From contig CP075497.1 of NCBI GenBank assembly GCA_021613535.1, forward strand, positions 248,001 to 312,000: a stretch of DNA of 64,000 nt. Reading direction: 5' to 3'. The notes below the pieces were generated by a model, which was given only the letters and a program-made list of their open reading frames with translations, made no database searches and had not been told where the DNA came from. The stretch comes from Adineta vaga. Its lineage: Eukaryota > Rotifera. The translations under genes and the position numbers were made by a program. Positions within the stretch are counted from its first letter, which is position 1, and every line of letters begins with the position of its first letter. Below are positions 46,521-57,720 of the stretch, in pieces.

Positions 46521-47755
46521 ATGGGTAATAAAAAATCTACAATAAAGTTAAAAAAAGATTGTAAGTAATTTAAAAAGTATATTATAACTATATTTTATGT
46601 TTTATTTTATATATTTTTAGTAATTCAGAAGTATCAAACGATAACTAAACTTTCAGAAGATGGTAAGTTCTTTATTTTTATTTATTTATACCTATTTACT
46701 AAACTTGTTTTGTAGAAATACAAGAATGGTATCAGGTTAGTTGAAATCTGATCGTTTTTCAGGTTTTCATATGCATTTCTCAATGATAGGAGTTCTATAA
46801 AGAATGTCCCGATGGAAAATTAACTAAAACAAAATTTCGACGTATTTTTATAAAATATTTTCGTCGACGTCATGCAAAATCGTTTTGCGAGTATAAACTA
46901 ATTGCATAATATCTTAAATTACAAATCTATTTAATCATTTTTAGTGCTATTTTTAATCTGTATGATCGAGACACGGATGGTTCAATAGATTTCGAAGAAT
47001 TTCTCATCGCTCTTTCTCCTCCGAGTCAATTGAACATCAAAGATCATATTGGTCTCCTGTTTGACGTGTAAATTAATTATAAATTTCGATATAATATATC
47101 ATTTCTTCTTCTTTTTTCAAAGGTACGATAAATCGAGAGATCAACAACTCAATAGAAAAGAATTGAGAAGAATGATCCGTATTATGGTATTTTCCTAATG
47201 AATATCGTCAGATAAAATGTGATTTTATTTTTCTACTATTTTAGTATAATCTTGTCGATGCAGCTGAACCTTATGATGTAGAAACAGTGAGAGAGATTGT
47301 TGAAGAAATAATAAAAGAATCAGAAAAGAACCAAGGACTTAATCGAGATCAAATAATTGATAGGTATAATTCAATTCAATTCTTTTTTATTCAAAATTGT
47401 ATTTTAAATGATTTTAAGATGCTGCAATCATCCTGATATTCGACAGTTGCTTGCTCCTAATATGATCGATGATAGCGAGAATGAAAAGAAAAAGAATGAT
47501 ACATCTTCGACAAATACTCCATGTGAAGAACAAATTCCGAATAGAGTCAGTGCTTTACAGAAATATGCGAATATAAATCCAATCAATCCAAAACAGGAAA
47601 GAAATATAATCAAATCAAACAATATTGTACAGCCTCTTTCTGTTCTTCATTTATTAACCAATCAGAAACAAACACCTGTTTTTACTCAATATAAAACTGT
47701 GAACAAAAGATCATTTCATACTGGACAAGAACAAAAAACAAAATCTTTCAAATGA
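46521..47755 (+). CDS. Neuronal-calcium-sensor-like EF-hand protein
   Basis: Eight exons fit with consistent phases: 46521-46560, 46621-46662, 46716-46735, 46790-46890, 46945-47067, 47123-47186, 47245-47363 and 47419-47755, giving about 281 aa. MGNKKS at the start is a myristoylation signal. Then come the family marks IQEWYQEFYKECPDGKLT (degenerate first EF-hand with the CPxG signature), DRDTDGSIDFEEF (canonical second EF-hand) and DKSRDQQLNRKEL (third, lacking the usual Gly). The fourth (ESEKNQGLNRDQI) is poor. The core resembles NCS-1/hippocalcin relatives. About 110 polar residues follow, which those proteins lack. The predicted role is a membrane-switching calcium sensor; the C-terminal extension is unusual. 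Confidence 0.88.
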
Positions 47756-49203
47756 CCTAAGTTTTTTTGTATTTCTATAAAAAAAAAAGAAAGAAAACGA
47801 TCTAATAAATAATTTGATATGAACATTAATTAAACAATTGATTTGAAATTATTTAATTAATGAACAAAATATAATAATAATTATAAACATTTCTTTAATT
47901 TCATAGATTTGTTCAAAACAAACTTTTGCTATTTGAATTCCGAGAAGATTCTTGTTAATTTATCTGATGTAACAGATCTTATGAAGATGAAAATTTTAAT
48001 GAATTAACTTGTGATAATAAATATTTAAATATTAATTCTTAAAACATTTCTGATGATTTATTAATCAAAATAATTTATTGAAATTTTGACAATTGTTTAT
48101 CATCTGTATTATATTATTGTTTTCTAAATAAAATAAATTCAATTATTTATATTTACTTATATGAATTAATAAAATAAATAATATTTCATTATAATTTACA
48201 ATTATTTATTGTTGTTCAAAGTAAAATCTTTTAAATCATATTCATTTTTAATATTTAAGAAAAATAAACGAAGTAAATCGATTAATTTAAAAAGAATTAA
48301 ATATATTGTATTTGATTTAATATAACGTAAAAGAAATTTCCTTATTATTAATTTATATACATAAATTTATTCAATAGATTTCATTTTTATTTAGAAGAAA
48401 TACTTTTTCTTTATATATATATAGAAATAGAAAGTGAAAGTTCTCGATAAATTATAGACTATTTCTTATCATATGATTTGATAAATATATTTTATCGATA
48501 TTCTTTCCTTCATAATGACTATTTGAAAACTATTCAATTAACTTTAAATATGATTTTATTTTATACTTTTCTTTAGGAAAATAATTATTTCTCTTCAGTT
48601 TAATCCGGTTTTTTTGAATGATGATCTTTAGTCGAATCTTATATTAAAATATTCTAAGTCATTTGGAACAGCATTTATGTCTATATTATTAAGTTAATAA
48701 TAATGTAAAATAATATTTTTTTTTTGTATTCAAGTTTAAACATATGGAGTGATAGATATGAATCAGTTAAATTTTTATTTGTAGTATTATGTCAATTATG
48801 TTTGTGAATGAAAAAAGAAATTCTATAATACATTGTCACATACTCATTAAATTTCATAACGTCTCGTTAACAATAATAATATCTCATAGTCTAATCGTCC
48901 GTTGAGGCCAGTTGCGGTTATTATTATAGTACGTTCCACATGGAAGAGAGTTCTTTTATCTTTTCTTTTTACGGACGGCGATATCTGCATCCTCTTCTAT
49001 CCAACGTACCAACTAAACATTTAGTCAGTACGAATGTGTCATGTTTTTAGACAACGCAGCCGGTACTGACTTGTTTAGGATTGAGGATGAGTGTTGTTGA
49101 GAGACTCTTTGTTTCGCACTCACCCACACCCTCAAGATGAAATTAAAATTATTTTGATAAGTTGAATTTATTTGAAAGAAAAGAATACATCCTTTTTCTT
49201 TAA
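47756..49203. other. Intergenic, AT-rich; GC-richer block before an island
   Basis: No gene is seen. About 48895-49080 has a higher GC content (GGCCAGTTGCGG region). A foldback island follows at 49081-49138. Confidence 0.45.
49081..49138. repeat. Telomere-like foldback island, CTCAAG edge
   Basis: TTGAGGATGAGTG at the left pairs with CACTCACCCACACCCTCAAG at the right. It ends about 69 bp from the stop codon of the minus-strand relic at 49207. Confidence 0.7.
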
Positions 49204-49206
49204 TTA

Positions 49207-50130
49207 TTAATATAAAATAAAAGAAATATTATCGATTGCACCGTTATTATACGTGATAACTGTACGTGTAAACTTAAAAATAATTTGAAAAGAACGAGTT
49301 CCAATTGGTATACGTCCATTTATTTGTCGAAAAAGAAGTGAAGTTATATTAGTACGATGTGAAGCTAATACTGGTCCAATAAAAGTAATATTTCCAATTA
49401 TTTGATGAAATTCAAGGAAAAACATCAATGAAACTTGCCCACTATTATTTTGATTATCACTACCACCAATCCAAGCTGACAAATTAAACCAAACTGTTTG
49501 ATTATCAATCAAAGAATGAAAAAAATTTGTAAAATTTCTTTTTCGTCACATTTTTGTCATGAGACTAGTGTGAGCATAGAAATGACAACTATACCACGAT
49601 CGCTATACAAAGAAAGAGACACAAAAATGAAATCAACTTTGAAGTTTTTTTTTCTTTCTTACTTTGGTCCAAAACTTGTTAATTCTTGAGTTATTATTCC
49701 ATTATATTCTCAATTAGTTGGACTTACAATATTATCATCTGATGTACATGAAACAATTTCTACATCACCATTAATTATCCAATATGAAAAAATAAAATTT
49801 GATATTTATTCATTTGTAATACTTACAAGCTGATAATTGTTTTATATCAATTACACTCAGAGTAAAAATATTTGTTTCGTTTATCATCTAACCATATTAT
49901 CTGATAATATCAATAAAGATTTCACATTGATTAATTAATTCATTAAAAATAGCTATTCGACAATTTATATTATTCAAACAAAATATTTGACAAATTTTGA
50001 AATTTGATGAAGAATTAATTGTAAGTGGTGAACATTGTGGATCAACACATTGATATCGTATATTATTCATAAATAAGAAATGAATTGTACGTAGATTTTG
50101 TGATAATCATTGATTAAAAACAATTGAAAG
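49207..50130 (-). pseudogene. Secreted PAN/beta-sandwich protein pseudogene (bdelloid family)
   Basis: On the minus strand a PAN-like segment (CQIFCLNNINCRIAIFNE, near 49990) is followed by stops. Next come GDVEIVSCTSDDNIVSPTN with a stop, and EYNGIITQELTSFGPK. After a replaced or shifted stretch at about 49510-49670 the sequence resumes as DNQTVWFNLSAWIGGSDNQ, QVSLMFFLEFHQIIGNITFI and a C-terminal NNGAIDNISFILY. The last domain looks like a carbohydrate-binding-type beta-sandwich in a family I know from bdelloids. At least three breaks are present, so it is a pseudogene; the final 101 codons remain open. Confidence 0.68.
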
Positions 50131-52302
50131 AAATAAGAAAATTATCTTTAGTAACAAAAAACAAAAAGAAATATTTGAAAAGAAAAGAAAAAAGAAATTA
50201 ATAAATACTTTATGGAATGGACTTTAAAGTAAAAACTATTATCAAAGAACTTTAAAGTGATTTAATATATCAAAAAATAAAATTAACGTACATTATCAAT
50301 TATTTCATAGTTCTTCAACTAAACATACATTACAGAAATAAAAATGAACTTATCGAACGAATTAAGATACTCTAATTCAAACATTAGAATACAATGAAAC
50401 TCCGAACGATGATATCGAAGACAACTGAGATTGAATAGATATTATAAAGTCTTTAATCTGAACATCATTCGAATAAAATTGATTTGAGTAATAGTTTTAG
50501 TTCGAGTGATGAACGAAGGTAGCCATATTTACATATTAATCACATAGACTTATCCAAATCCTCAAGAATATGTAGGATAGTAAGATGAATTAAACTATAG
50601 GTATAATGTTGAGCACAGTCCATAGAAAATATTTATCGAAACAAGAGCATAACCGAGATTTAAGTGTTGAATAGATGCGAGTGTGAATGATATTTGTATT
50701 TTTGAAATATTTTCATGTTCTATGACAGTATGATGATAGTTACCTCCACATAACTCTAGAATTTGAACATTAATCTAGTTATATGATTGTAAGCGGTTGT
50801 CTTCCACCGAAAAATTAATGTTTTCATTTCTTAAAATATTAATGATTATCTTTATGATTCAAGTCTTTTCTTAAACTTCGATTTTCATTACAACTTAATA
50901 CTTTAAAATTCAATATTCGATGTTTGATATAATATCCGTAATCAAATGACGATGGAATATTGTTGTCAATAGACGAAAGTAATGCCTTTTTTAGGTGTAT
51001 AAAGTAGTATTGTTGGAAGTACATAAACACTACTCAATCAACTATTGATAATAAAATTAATTGATCTTTGTTAAAATTAAACTGAAAATATGATGAACTT
51101 GTTCTTATAGACATAAAACACTAGTATTGCTCGGTTTTGTAGAGATAAATTTTAGTTAGGCTAAAAATTCATCTGAGCTAAGCGCGTCAATGAGCAAAAA
51201 TGATATTAATACATTCATAATCACATTGAAACTCCTTGAGTAGATAGACTCACCGTAAATAAAACCTTCTTCAGTTCCACTGAGAACAACACACCGTCGT
51301 TTATCTTCGACCCAGAAGACGCTGCGAAATGATTCGATAATATTAATGATCAAACCATACAGACTATATATTTTTAATTTGAATTGAGAGTTATCAAGAT
51401 TGAGCAGGTATTTAATGAAACATTTTTCCATTGATTTCCGTCAGTCACTTTTTCACTGACATCTAATTTGAGATTTAAATATTTCAATTGAGTCAGACGA
51501 GTTAAATGATAGTTGACTTATAAGAAGTTGATTATACATTAAAATTTATTTGTTTTTATCTGTTATGAAAAAAAGGAACATAAAGAAGTCTTGTTTGATA
51601 GTAATTAGATAACTATGTAAGATTCGTGAGTGGATTTTCACAAACAAATGTCTTTCGTAACTTAAGATATACATGTGTATGTCATATTTCTAATGGGAGA
51701 AGCTTTTTTTTATCAATATGTGTTTTTCTTTTTAGTAAAATGTCAGAACTTCAAATATAAATTATCAATTTCTTGTCGACACAACGTTCTGTTGATATTT
51801 TCATTCTTTCTCATATATATTTGTGTCAATATACCACTTTTTCTACACAAACTTCTACATATCCATGAAGATGAAAAGAAATTCAAAAAGTATGGAATAA
51901 AACATATGATGTCATAGTAGGACATTGAGTTAGCTTCTCGTTTATTATATTAAAAATATGTGTTATCAACATTTTTCAACAAACAAAAGAAACAAAATGG
52001 TATGAAAGAAATCAATTATTGACTAATTGTATATGATCAATAGTAATCAGTATCGTTTTACAAACACTTATTTAAATACTCTCTAAAATTCAATCAATGT
52101 CAATTCAGTTTATTTTCAAAACAAGAAAGAAACTACACAAAATCTGTGTATTTACATATAAAGAAAGAATGTTATTGCAGATAACATATTTGAGATAAGA
52201 TATTTTCAAAAAAGATATGTAATAGAAAAGAAAGCGAGAAAAAAGTGCTCGCTCATCAGCAACGAATCAACCATTTTAAACAAATATATTGATTAGTAAA
52301 GA
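50131..52302. other. Intergenic, no supported gene
   Basis: Minus-strand frames at 50839-51030 and 51156-51431 (including SVFWVEDKRRCVVLSGTEEG) show no recognisable domain. There is no repeat of note. Confidence 0.45.
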
Positions 52303-52440
52303 ATCTTGAGGGTGTGGGTGAGAAACAATATACACTCACACTCACACCCACACTCACACTCACACCCACACTCACACTCACATCCACACTCGCACCCACA
52401 TCCACACCCACATCCACACCCACACCCACACCCTCAAGAT
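52303..52440. repeat. Largest telomere-like island with inverted CTTGAG/CTCAAG edges
   Basis: It opens ATCTTGAGGGTGTGGGTGAG, has a short AACAATATA spacer, then over 100 bp of CACTCACAC, CACCCACA and CATCCACAC repeats, and ends CACCCACACCCTCAAGAT. The two outer ends are perfect inverted repeats of about 18 bp. Confidence 0.92.
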
Positions 52441-52466
52441 CAGGCAGGCTGAAAACTTCACAGGCC

Positions 52467-52543
52467 TAGGGTGTAGGTCTGGGTATTTGCATCATCGTCC
52501 ACGACATCCATAAACATACCCACCCTCACCCACACCCTCAAAA
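52467..52543. repeat. Second foldback island next to the largest one
   Basis: GGGTGTAGGTCTGGGTATTT at the left mirrors AACATACCCACCCTCACCC at the right, ending ACACCCTCAAAAG (edge changed to CTCAAA). Confidence 0.65.
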
Positions 52544-53385
52544 GAGAATTTCCCACTTTGTCCTTGAATTCATTCTTTTGTTTCTAACAAACGCAGGACA
52601 TAAAGTGGGTTTTTAAAAAAATATTTATCTGTTGTGTAATTGTAGCTTGAAAAAAACCGAGATAAAACGTGTTTACTTATCTTCTGACAAGTATAAAAAG
52701 AGCTGCGCAAGGTAAACCACAGTATTTTCTTTTTCACTTTATCATCAAAAAGAAGTAAGTAAAGCTAACTCAACAATATAAGTGGTTTACTGTCACGAAA
52801 AAAAACCGCTGCGATTCGGTGGTTTTCAAAGCTGCGGTTTCTAACGTTTTTTCCTGAAATCGGGAGTCAGATCATTTATAAAGTCGCCCAATACCGCCGG
52901 AAACCGTGGTTTGAGACGGTATTTCGTGGCTCCATAGATGGGCTGACTACCACTACTTAAAGAAACCTCTGAAAACCACAATTGTTCACAGGCGACAGCA
53001 TTGCTCAGGTCGATCCAGCCACCCCCACCCACCCCCCTGAATATTTCAGCGGACTAGATTATCCTTTTAGGTTCTTTAGCGAAACTTGTGTAATAAATTC
53101 TTATGAAATAGTAGTGCACGACATCCTTTTTCTCCTCCCACATTCCAATTTTCGGTCAGGTTCGGCTTCGGTATTATAAATACCGTTAGTTTTTTTAAAT
53201 GTCTGTAGTCCTTCATTTTCTGGTTCATTTATTTTATTCTGCGTAAGCCTGTCATAGCCAACCCTGAAATCCCTTCTTCTACCAAATGAATACAAATGGT
53301 CGAACCCACACCCGTTGGATGTACACTTCTTGCCTAAATAAAGCTTTTTTTAAATTTAAGTATTGCATTGGACAAAGTCGAAACT
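52544..53385. other. GC-richer intergenic block, no gene seen
   Basis: Sequence at about 52800-53330 is less AT-rich than the surroundings and carries a C-rich run (CCACCCCCACCCACCCCC) at 53018-53037. The open frames look like chance products. Confidence 0.4.
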
Positions 53386-54812
53386 ATGTCACTTAATGAT
53401 AATGACAACGCGTCGTCCGTTAGTGGAGATTATGTGAGCGATCGTATCCGTACAGATAGTGGTCAGAATTATGCATATGATCGTACATTGAATAGTACGG
53501 ATATTTTGAAAACTACTACCAATGCAACTTCTTTTTATCGAACTTCAGTAGTAGGTGGAAGTTCGACTGGTGACATAGTTCACACCACGAGCGCTTCAGA
53601 AACCGATAGATATCTGGACAGCCATGGTATCAGTCTTTGCAAAAGTCCAAATGTAATTCAGCGAACGGAATACGGCGCGTCAGCAGAATATGAACAACGT
53701 GTTTGTCTACGATACCTTCAGCCACCACCTCTGCCACCACCAGGAGTAATGAAATACTTTATCTAATATGAATGCTGATCAGTTTGTCATGATTTTAGCC
53801 ACTAACTATTGAAGAAATACGAAAACCAGGACCACCGGGATCAATATTAACCATACGTGAACAGCCAACAATTGTCGATGCTCCACCTCCACTTGTTTTA
53901 CGTGAACGACCACCGACACCACCGATAATTCCTGGACCTGAAAGAAGTTAGAATAAAAAACATTAAATAAAATATTATTGATTGATTTCTTTCCTTTATG
54001 CAGAGACTGTGTATATTTCTTCGGACTCTATCCAAGAACGGTCAATCGTTATCGAACGGTATCCAGCTATTCAAGAAAAACCACGTATAAAAATTGTTTT
54101 CTTTACTTTTTTTCTATGATTTCTCATTCTGACTGTCTACGGGTGGGACATTTACGTTTATTTACAATAAACGTTAACGGATTGCGTTAACGTTATTATT
54201 AACGTTAACGCAATCCGTTAATTAATTCGCGTTAAATTAAATGGTCCACCCCTACTGACTGTTGCTTGCTCGTTATTTAGGCGATATTATAATCGAACGA
54301 TGGTTACCATACGGGCCTCTACCTGAACGTGAAATCATTCGTAAAAGAATTGGTGGTCCACCAGAATCCAAAGGAACTTGTACGATTATCAACTACGAAA
54401 ATCCACATTCACATGTGAATCGCAGGTTTGCAGTAGTTGATGTTTACAATGCAGACCCGAGGGATTATACGGCTCGCTACAGAGACTCACTATTGGATTC
54501 AACAGAATTGCTTCAGCAGGTTCGTCGTCTGGGTGTTAACGAAGACATAGTTAAGTGTTTCTAAAGTTTGTATCAAGCATTAACATTTTTCGTTTGTTCT
54601 AGAGTTCTCCGTCAACAATATCAACTAGTACGCGTGTAGACAGAAAACGTGTTGATTATCTACAGTCACGAAATAGTTTATGTGACTGTTTCACATCGGA
54701 TGTTATTTCTACTGGTGCAGAATCGGGATACGGTAGAAAATCAAGATATCATGAGAATGGTAACGTGACCGAAATTTCCAGTACTACCAAATATCAACGT
54801 CGAAATGATTAA
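53386..54812 (+). CDS. Proline-rich protein, probably cytoskeletal, five exons
   Basis: The exons 53386-53745, 53799-53946, 54004-54084, 54281-54549 and 54603-54812 join in frame to about 355 aa from the ATG at 53386. The last donor is GTTAAG; an alternative at 54520 also fits. The N-terminal third is Ser/Thr-rich. A proline block starts at RYLQPPPLPPPG and continues as LTIEEIRKPGPPG, APPPLVLRERPPTPP and IVIERYPAI, then RDIIIERWLPYGPLPE. These short P-rich repeats with ERWLPY-type cores recall coiled-coil-free filament-like proteins of several invertebrates and protists, but I cannot name the family. There is no signal peptide or membrane segment. The third intron (54085-54280) is longer because a MITE sits in it. 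Confidence 0.72.
54137..54254. mobile_element. Palindromic MITE inside an intron, 8-bp target duplication
   Basis: The 118-bp element starts CTACGGGTGGGACATTTA and ends ATGGTCCACCCCTA. Its centre is a long hairpin (AACGGATTGCGTTAACG and its complement around ATTATT). CTGACTGT flanks both sides (54129-54136 and 54255-54262). The TAGGGGTGG-type ends and 8-bp duplication fit hAT. Confidence 0.82.
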
Positions 54813-55406
54813 AGAAATTTTACGAATGCTTACAATCACCGTGACCAAGAACTCTACAAAATTGAATTTTAATCATATATCTTACACATATAACAAATAA
54901 CCCTCATCCTTCTGATTCGCTGACCCTTTTCTGAAAGAATTATACTTGATTAAAAATATAAAACGATTTTATTCTAAAAGAAATGACTGCTATATTATGA
55001 TCGATGTTGATTATCAATAGATGACTTCATCTATTCCTTTTAAAAGATTATACAGTGTAACGAATTTTGGAACGATGTTTTTTGTATCGTTACTGACCAA
55101 TTGGGAGACACATCTGCTTTTTTCCCCATTATTGGCTTGATGTTTGTTTGACTGTGTACTACATCCATATCTAACTGTTTAACATACAACATAAACTTAT
55201 ATACCAGAGAGGAAAATAATAAAACTAATGTGTTTCATCCAAGGATAACTCTTTAGTACTACCTGATTATTGTTCTCTTACGTAACATTACACTAGTATG
55301 ACGCTGATCAAATAGTCCTATCATCTAATAATGATCGCCTGATTTTCTACCTGTCTAAAATAAGAACAAAGGGTTATCAAAAGAAGAGGAAACGTGAATA
55401 TATGAA
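54813..55406. other. Intergenic, no gene seen
   Basis: No recognisable frame or repeat. Confidence 0.5.
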
Positions 55407-55931
55407 TTAGAAACTATGTTCATTCATTGTTGGCACACATGTCTTGTAGTAATTAATGGTTAACTTCGTGCATGAACAGGACGAAAACCAAATGATGACC
55501 GATAATTTCGAATTGTTCGAGGATTGATCAGCAATACTGCTTGAAGTATCTGTTGGATATCGATATAACAATTGTCGTAACGTATTAACTCGATCATTAT
55601 TCAATATTTGAAGACGACCCGGTCTATCACGTTCTGTAACATCATTAGCTTCTTGAAATAAATAAAGAATATTATAAACAGTTTGAATACTACAAGGTAT
55701 TCGACGAGCTATTTCATGTAAATTGTGTCCTTGGTCAAAATTCAATGAAATAATACGCCAACGATCATGAAGAGATAAATGACTACTAACCGTAGTAGAA
55801 CAACTAGCTTCGAAACAAAATTGAAAATAAACGGATAGGTGACCGATACATCTGTTATTAAGTACGACTAATAGGCTAACGGTCAAGTTGACTATATTGC
55901 CGAGAAAACAGTGAGAAACACAAACATTCAA
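55407..55931 (-). pseudogene. Tc1/mariner-like transposase fragment (HTH half only)
   Basis: The middle of this minus-strand frame is a homeodomain-like/winged HTH pair: SLHDRWRIISLNFDQGHNLH, IARRIPCSIQTVYNILYLF, then RPGRLQILNNDRVNTLRQLL. This is the DNA-binding half of IS630/Tc1/mariner-type transposases, including the GRP-like linker (DRPGRL). No DDE catalytic part follows; after TSSSIADQSS the frame reads unrelated sequence. The leading 45 residues look non-homologous. It could instead be a host DNA-binding fragment, but a relic is more likely. Confidence 0.6.
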
Positions 55932-57019
55932 TGAACGACCGTTTGTCTAAGATATGAAAAGAAAGGAAAATTAGAGGAGTGTCCATTTGTTATTCTCAGT
56001 CATTTATTCTATAGATAAAAACATGCTGATGTATGCTTCTTTTAAATATTTAAGAATTGCCTTTTGTAGTGGTACTTAGAGCATCAATTCAGTTGTTATT
56101 ATTGTTCAAAAAGAAATAGATTATGTTTGACTTAAAGATATGCAGTATATAAACAATGTACCTGTTCTTTGTCGACAAATAATATATAATATTGGGTATG
56201 ATAGTATGGAATGGTAGAGAATTTTACGGACATTCAGAATATGTATTTGGCTTTGGAATAGGTTATCTTTGTATTGAAAATTGATTTGAAAAACAAACAA
56301 TATTTAAATTACGCATGTCTGCTGTATCATTAGAGTATGGATAGTTTTCATTTTTTTTAGTAACGTTCTAATCTGAGTAGCCGTAAGATTGTATTTCCTT
56401 GATGATAAGAGACAATGTCTGAAATTTGACTTTTTCTCCGTAGGTTGTCAGTGTTGTTGTGATCGATAGAAAATAACCGCAAGGAAACTTATCACATTTC
56501 TGCGTGACACTCTAGTTAATCTAAACATATTCCTTCTCCGCGATTTTGGAAATAATGCTGATCAAATGACAGCTAAACGTCTTGGCCAATAGGCTACTCG
56601 TCTCATCCTAGATACCATCGATTTTATCAACATATAATCGATTTGTTGAAATTGAACTATTATTTAACGAGGTAAGAAGAGACCATTCTAGACAGAATGA
56701 CGGTTGAGTGCAACTGCATGGTTGGTTTTTCCGACGCAGTATGAGGATCATAAACAGTGTGATTACAGTGAACAGAAGACTAACTGAAAGTAGTTATATC
56801 TTCACTGTTAGCTTTCACAAGTATAGGGATGATAGTGGAAGAGAGAGAATGAAAGAATTTATATTTTATTCTAGTTGTATCACAAAACTCTCAAACGATA
56901 ATCGAGAACAGAGTTTTCTATGTTCATCTTTTTCATTTATTATAGGTCTGCACGAGTTCATTCTCTTCGAATCAATGGCGTATTAATGTCACGTCTGGTC
57001 TGGTTTCTCTCTGCTCATC
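55932..57019. other. Intergenic, no supported gene
   Basis: A 92-codon frame at 56708-56986 has no recognisable domain. Its tail adjoins the array relic at 57020. Confidence 0.4.
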
Positions 57020-57720
57020 TACAATTTCTCAATAGATTATGTGAACTCTCGATCGAATCGGTAAACAATTCTGTCAATTAGTTTCATTCTTCGAATACAT
57101 TCAGAAATACTTAAGCAGTAACCCAAGCTCTCATATATGGCAATGGATGTTCATGTGGTTTGTATACAAATTGTACAGCTCAAACAAGTTTTATCAGAAC
57201 AAATACATTTGAAATCATTTCAATGAAAAGTTTGAAAACTGATGGCTGTACACCAAGTGAATCATTTTGTGCTTCGACTCTGAAATGTTTCTATGAACAA
57301 TCATGTATTAATCTTATTCAAAAATATACTAATTATACAAAGCATATTGCTCCTCTCTCTGTAAAGATGAATCGATCCTCGATCAATACTACTGTAGCTG
57401 AATTTATCAGTAATTTATTCGTGAAGCAATTGTTAACAACAATGAATTATTCATCTTATTTTGAGCAATGTTCACCATGGTTTTGTTCAACCTGTCTGTT
57501 CTCTCGAGATTATGTCTGATAAGACTGTTAACACAGAATCAACACTAAAGAATACAATATCTCAGTACACCATTTCTATTTTCATTTGATGCTTAATGTA
57601 AAGTTCTTGTTGGTAGATCTTAAGATATATTGTGCTGATGTTTGTGATGACAGTTCTCATTAGATATACCATTTATGTTGTTCGACAAGAAAAGAATCAA
57701 GTTACAGTAACATGTATGCT
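57020..57720 (+). pseudogene. Decayed member of the two-TM ectodomain family
   Basis: Fragments in shifting frames match the ectodomain of the genes at 60603 and 62165. ALIYGNGCSCGLYTNCTAQ corresponds to their CSCVVSSACTTPSS region, CFYEQSCINLIQ to CLYDQNCVDKL, and TVAEFISNLFVKQLLTTMNY to TIMDILNNLMIEEWKLTQIY. YFEQCSPWFCS matches YYNECQPSHCS. The N-terminal half and the membrane segments are lost or shifted. It is the leftmost, most degraded member of the array. Confidence 0.68.

Noticed and set aside
51156-51431. 91-codon minus-strand frame with a soluble-looking core
   Set aside because: I could not match it to a family or give it splice sites, so it was left as intergenic.
53280-53330. 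GGTCGAACCC-like string resembling a tRNA T-arm
   Set aside because: No acceptor, D or anticodon arms could be placed around it. No tRNA gene is supported in the window.
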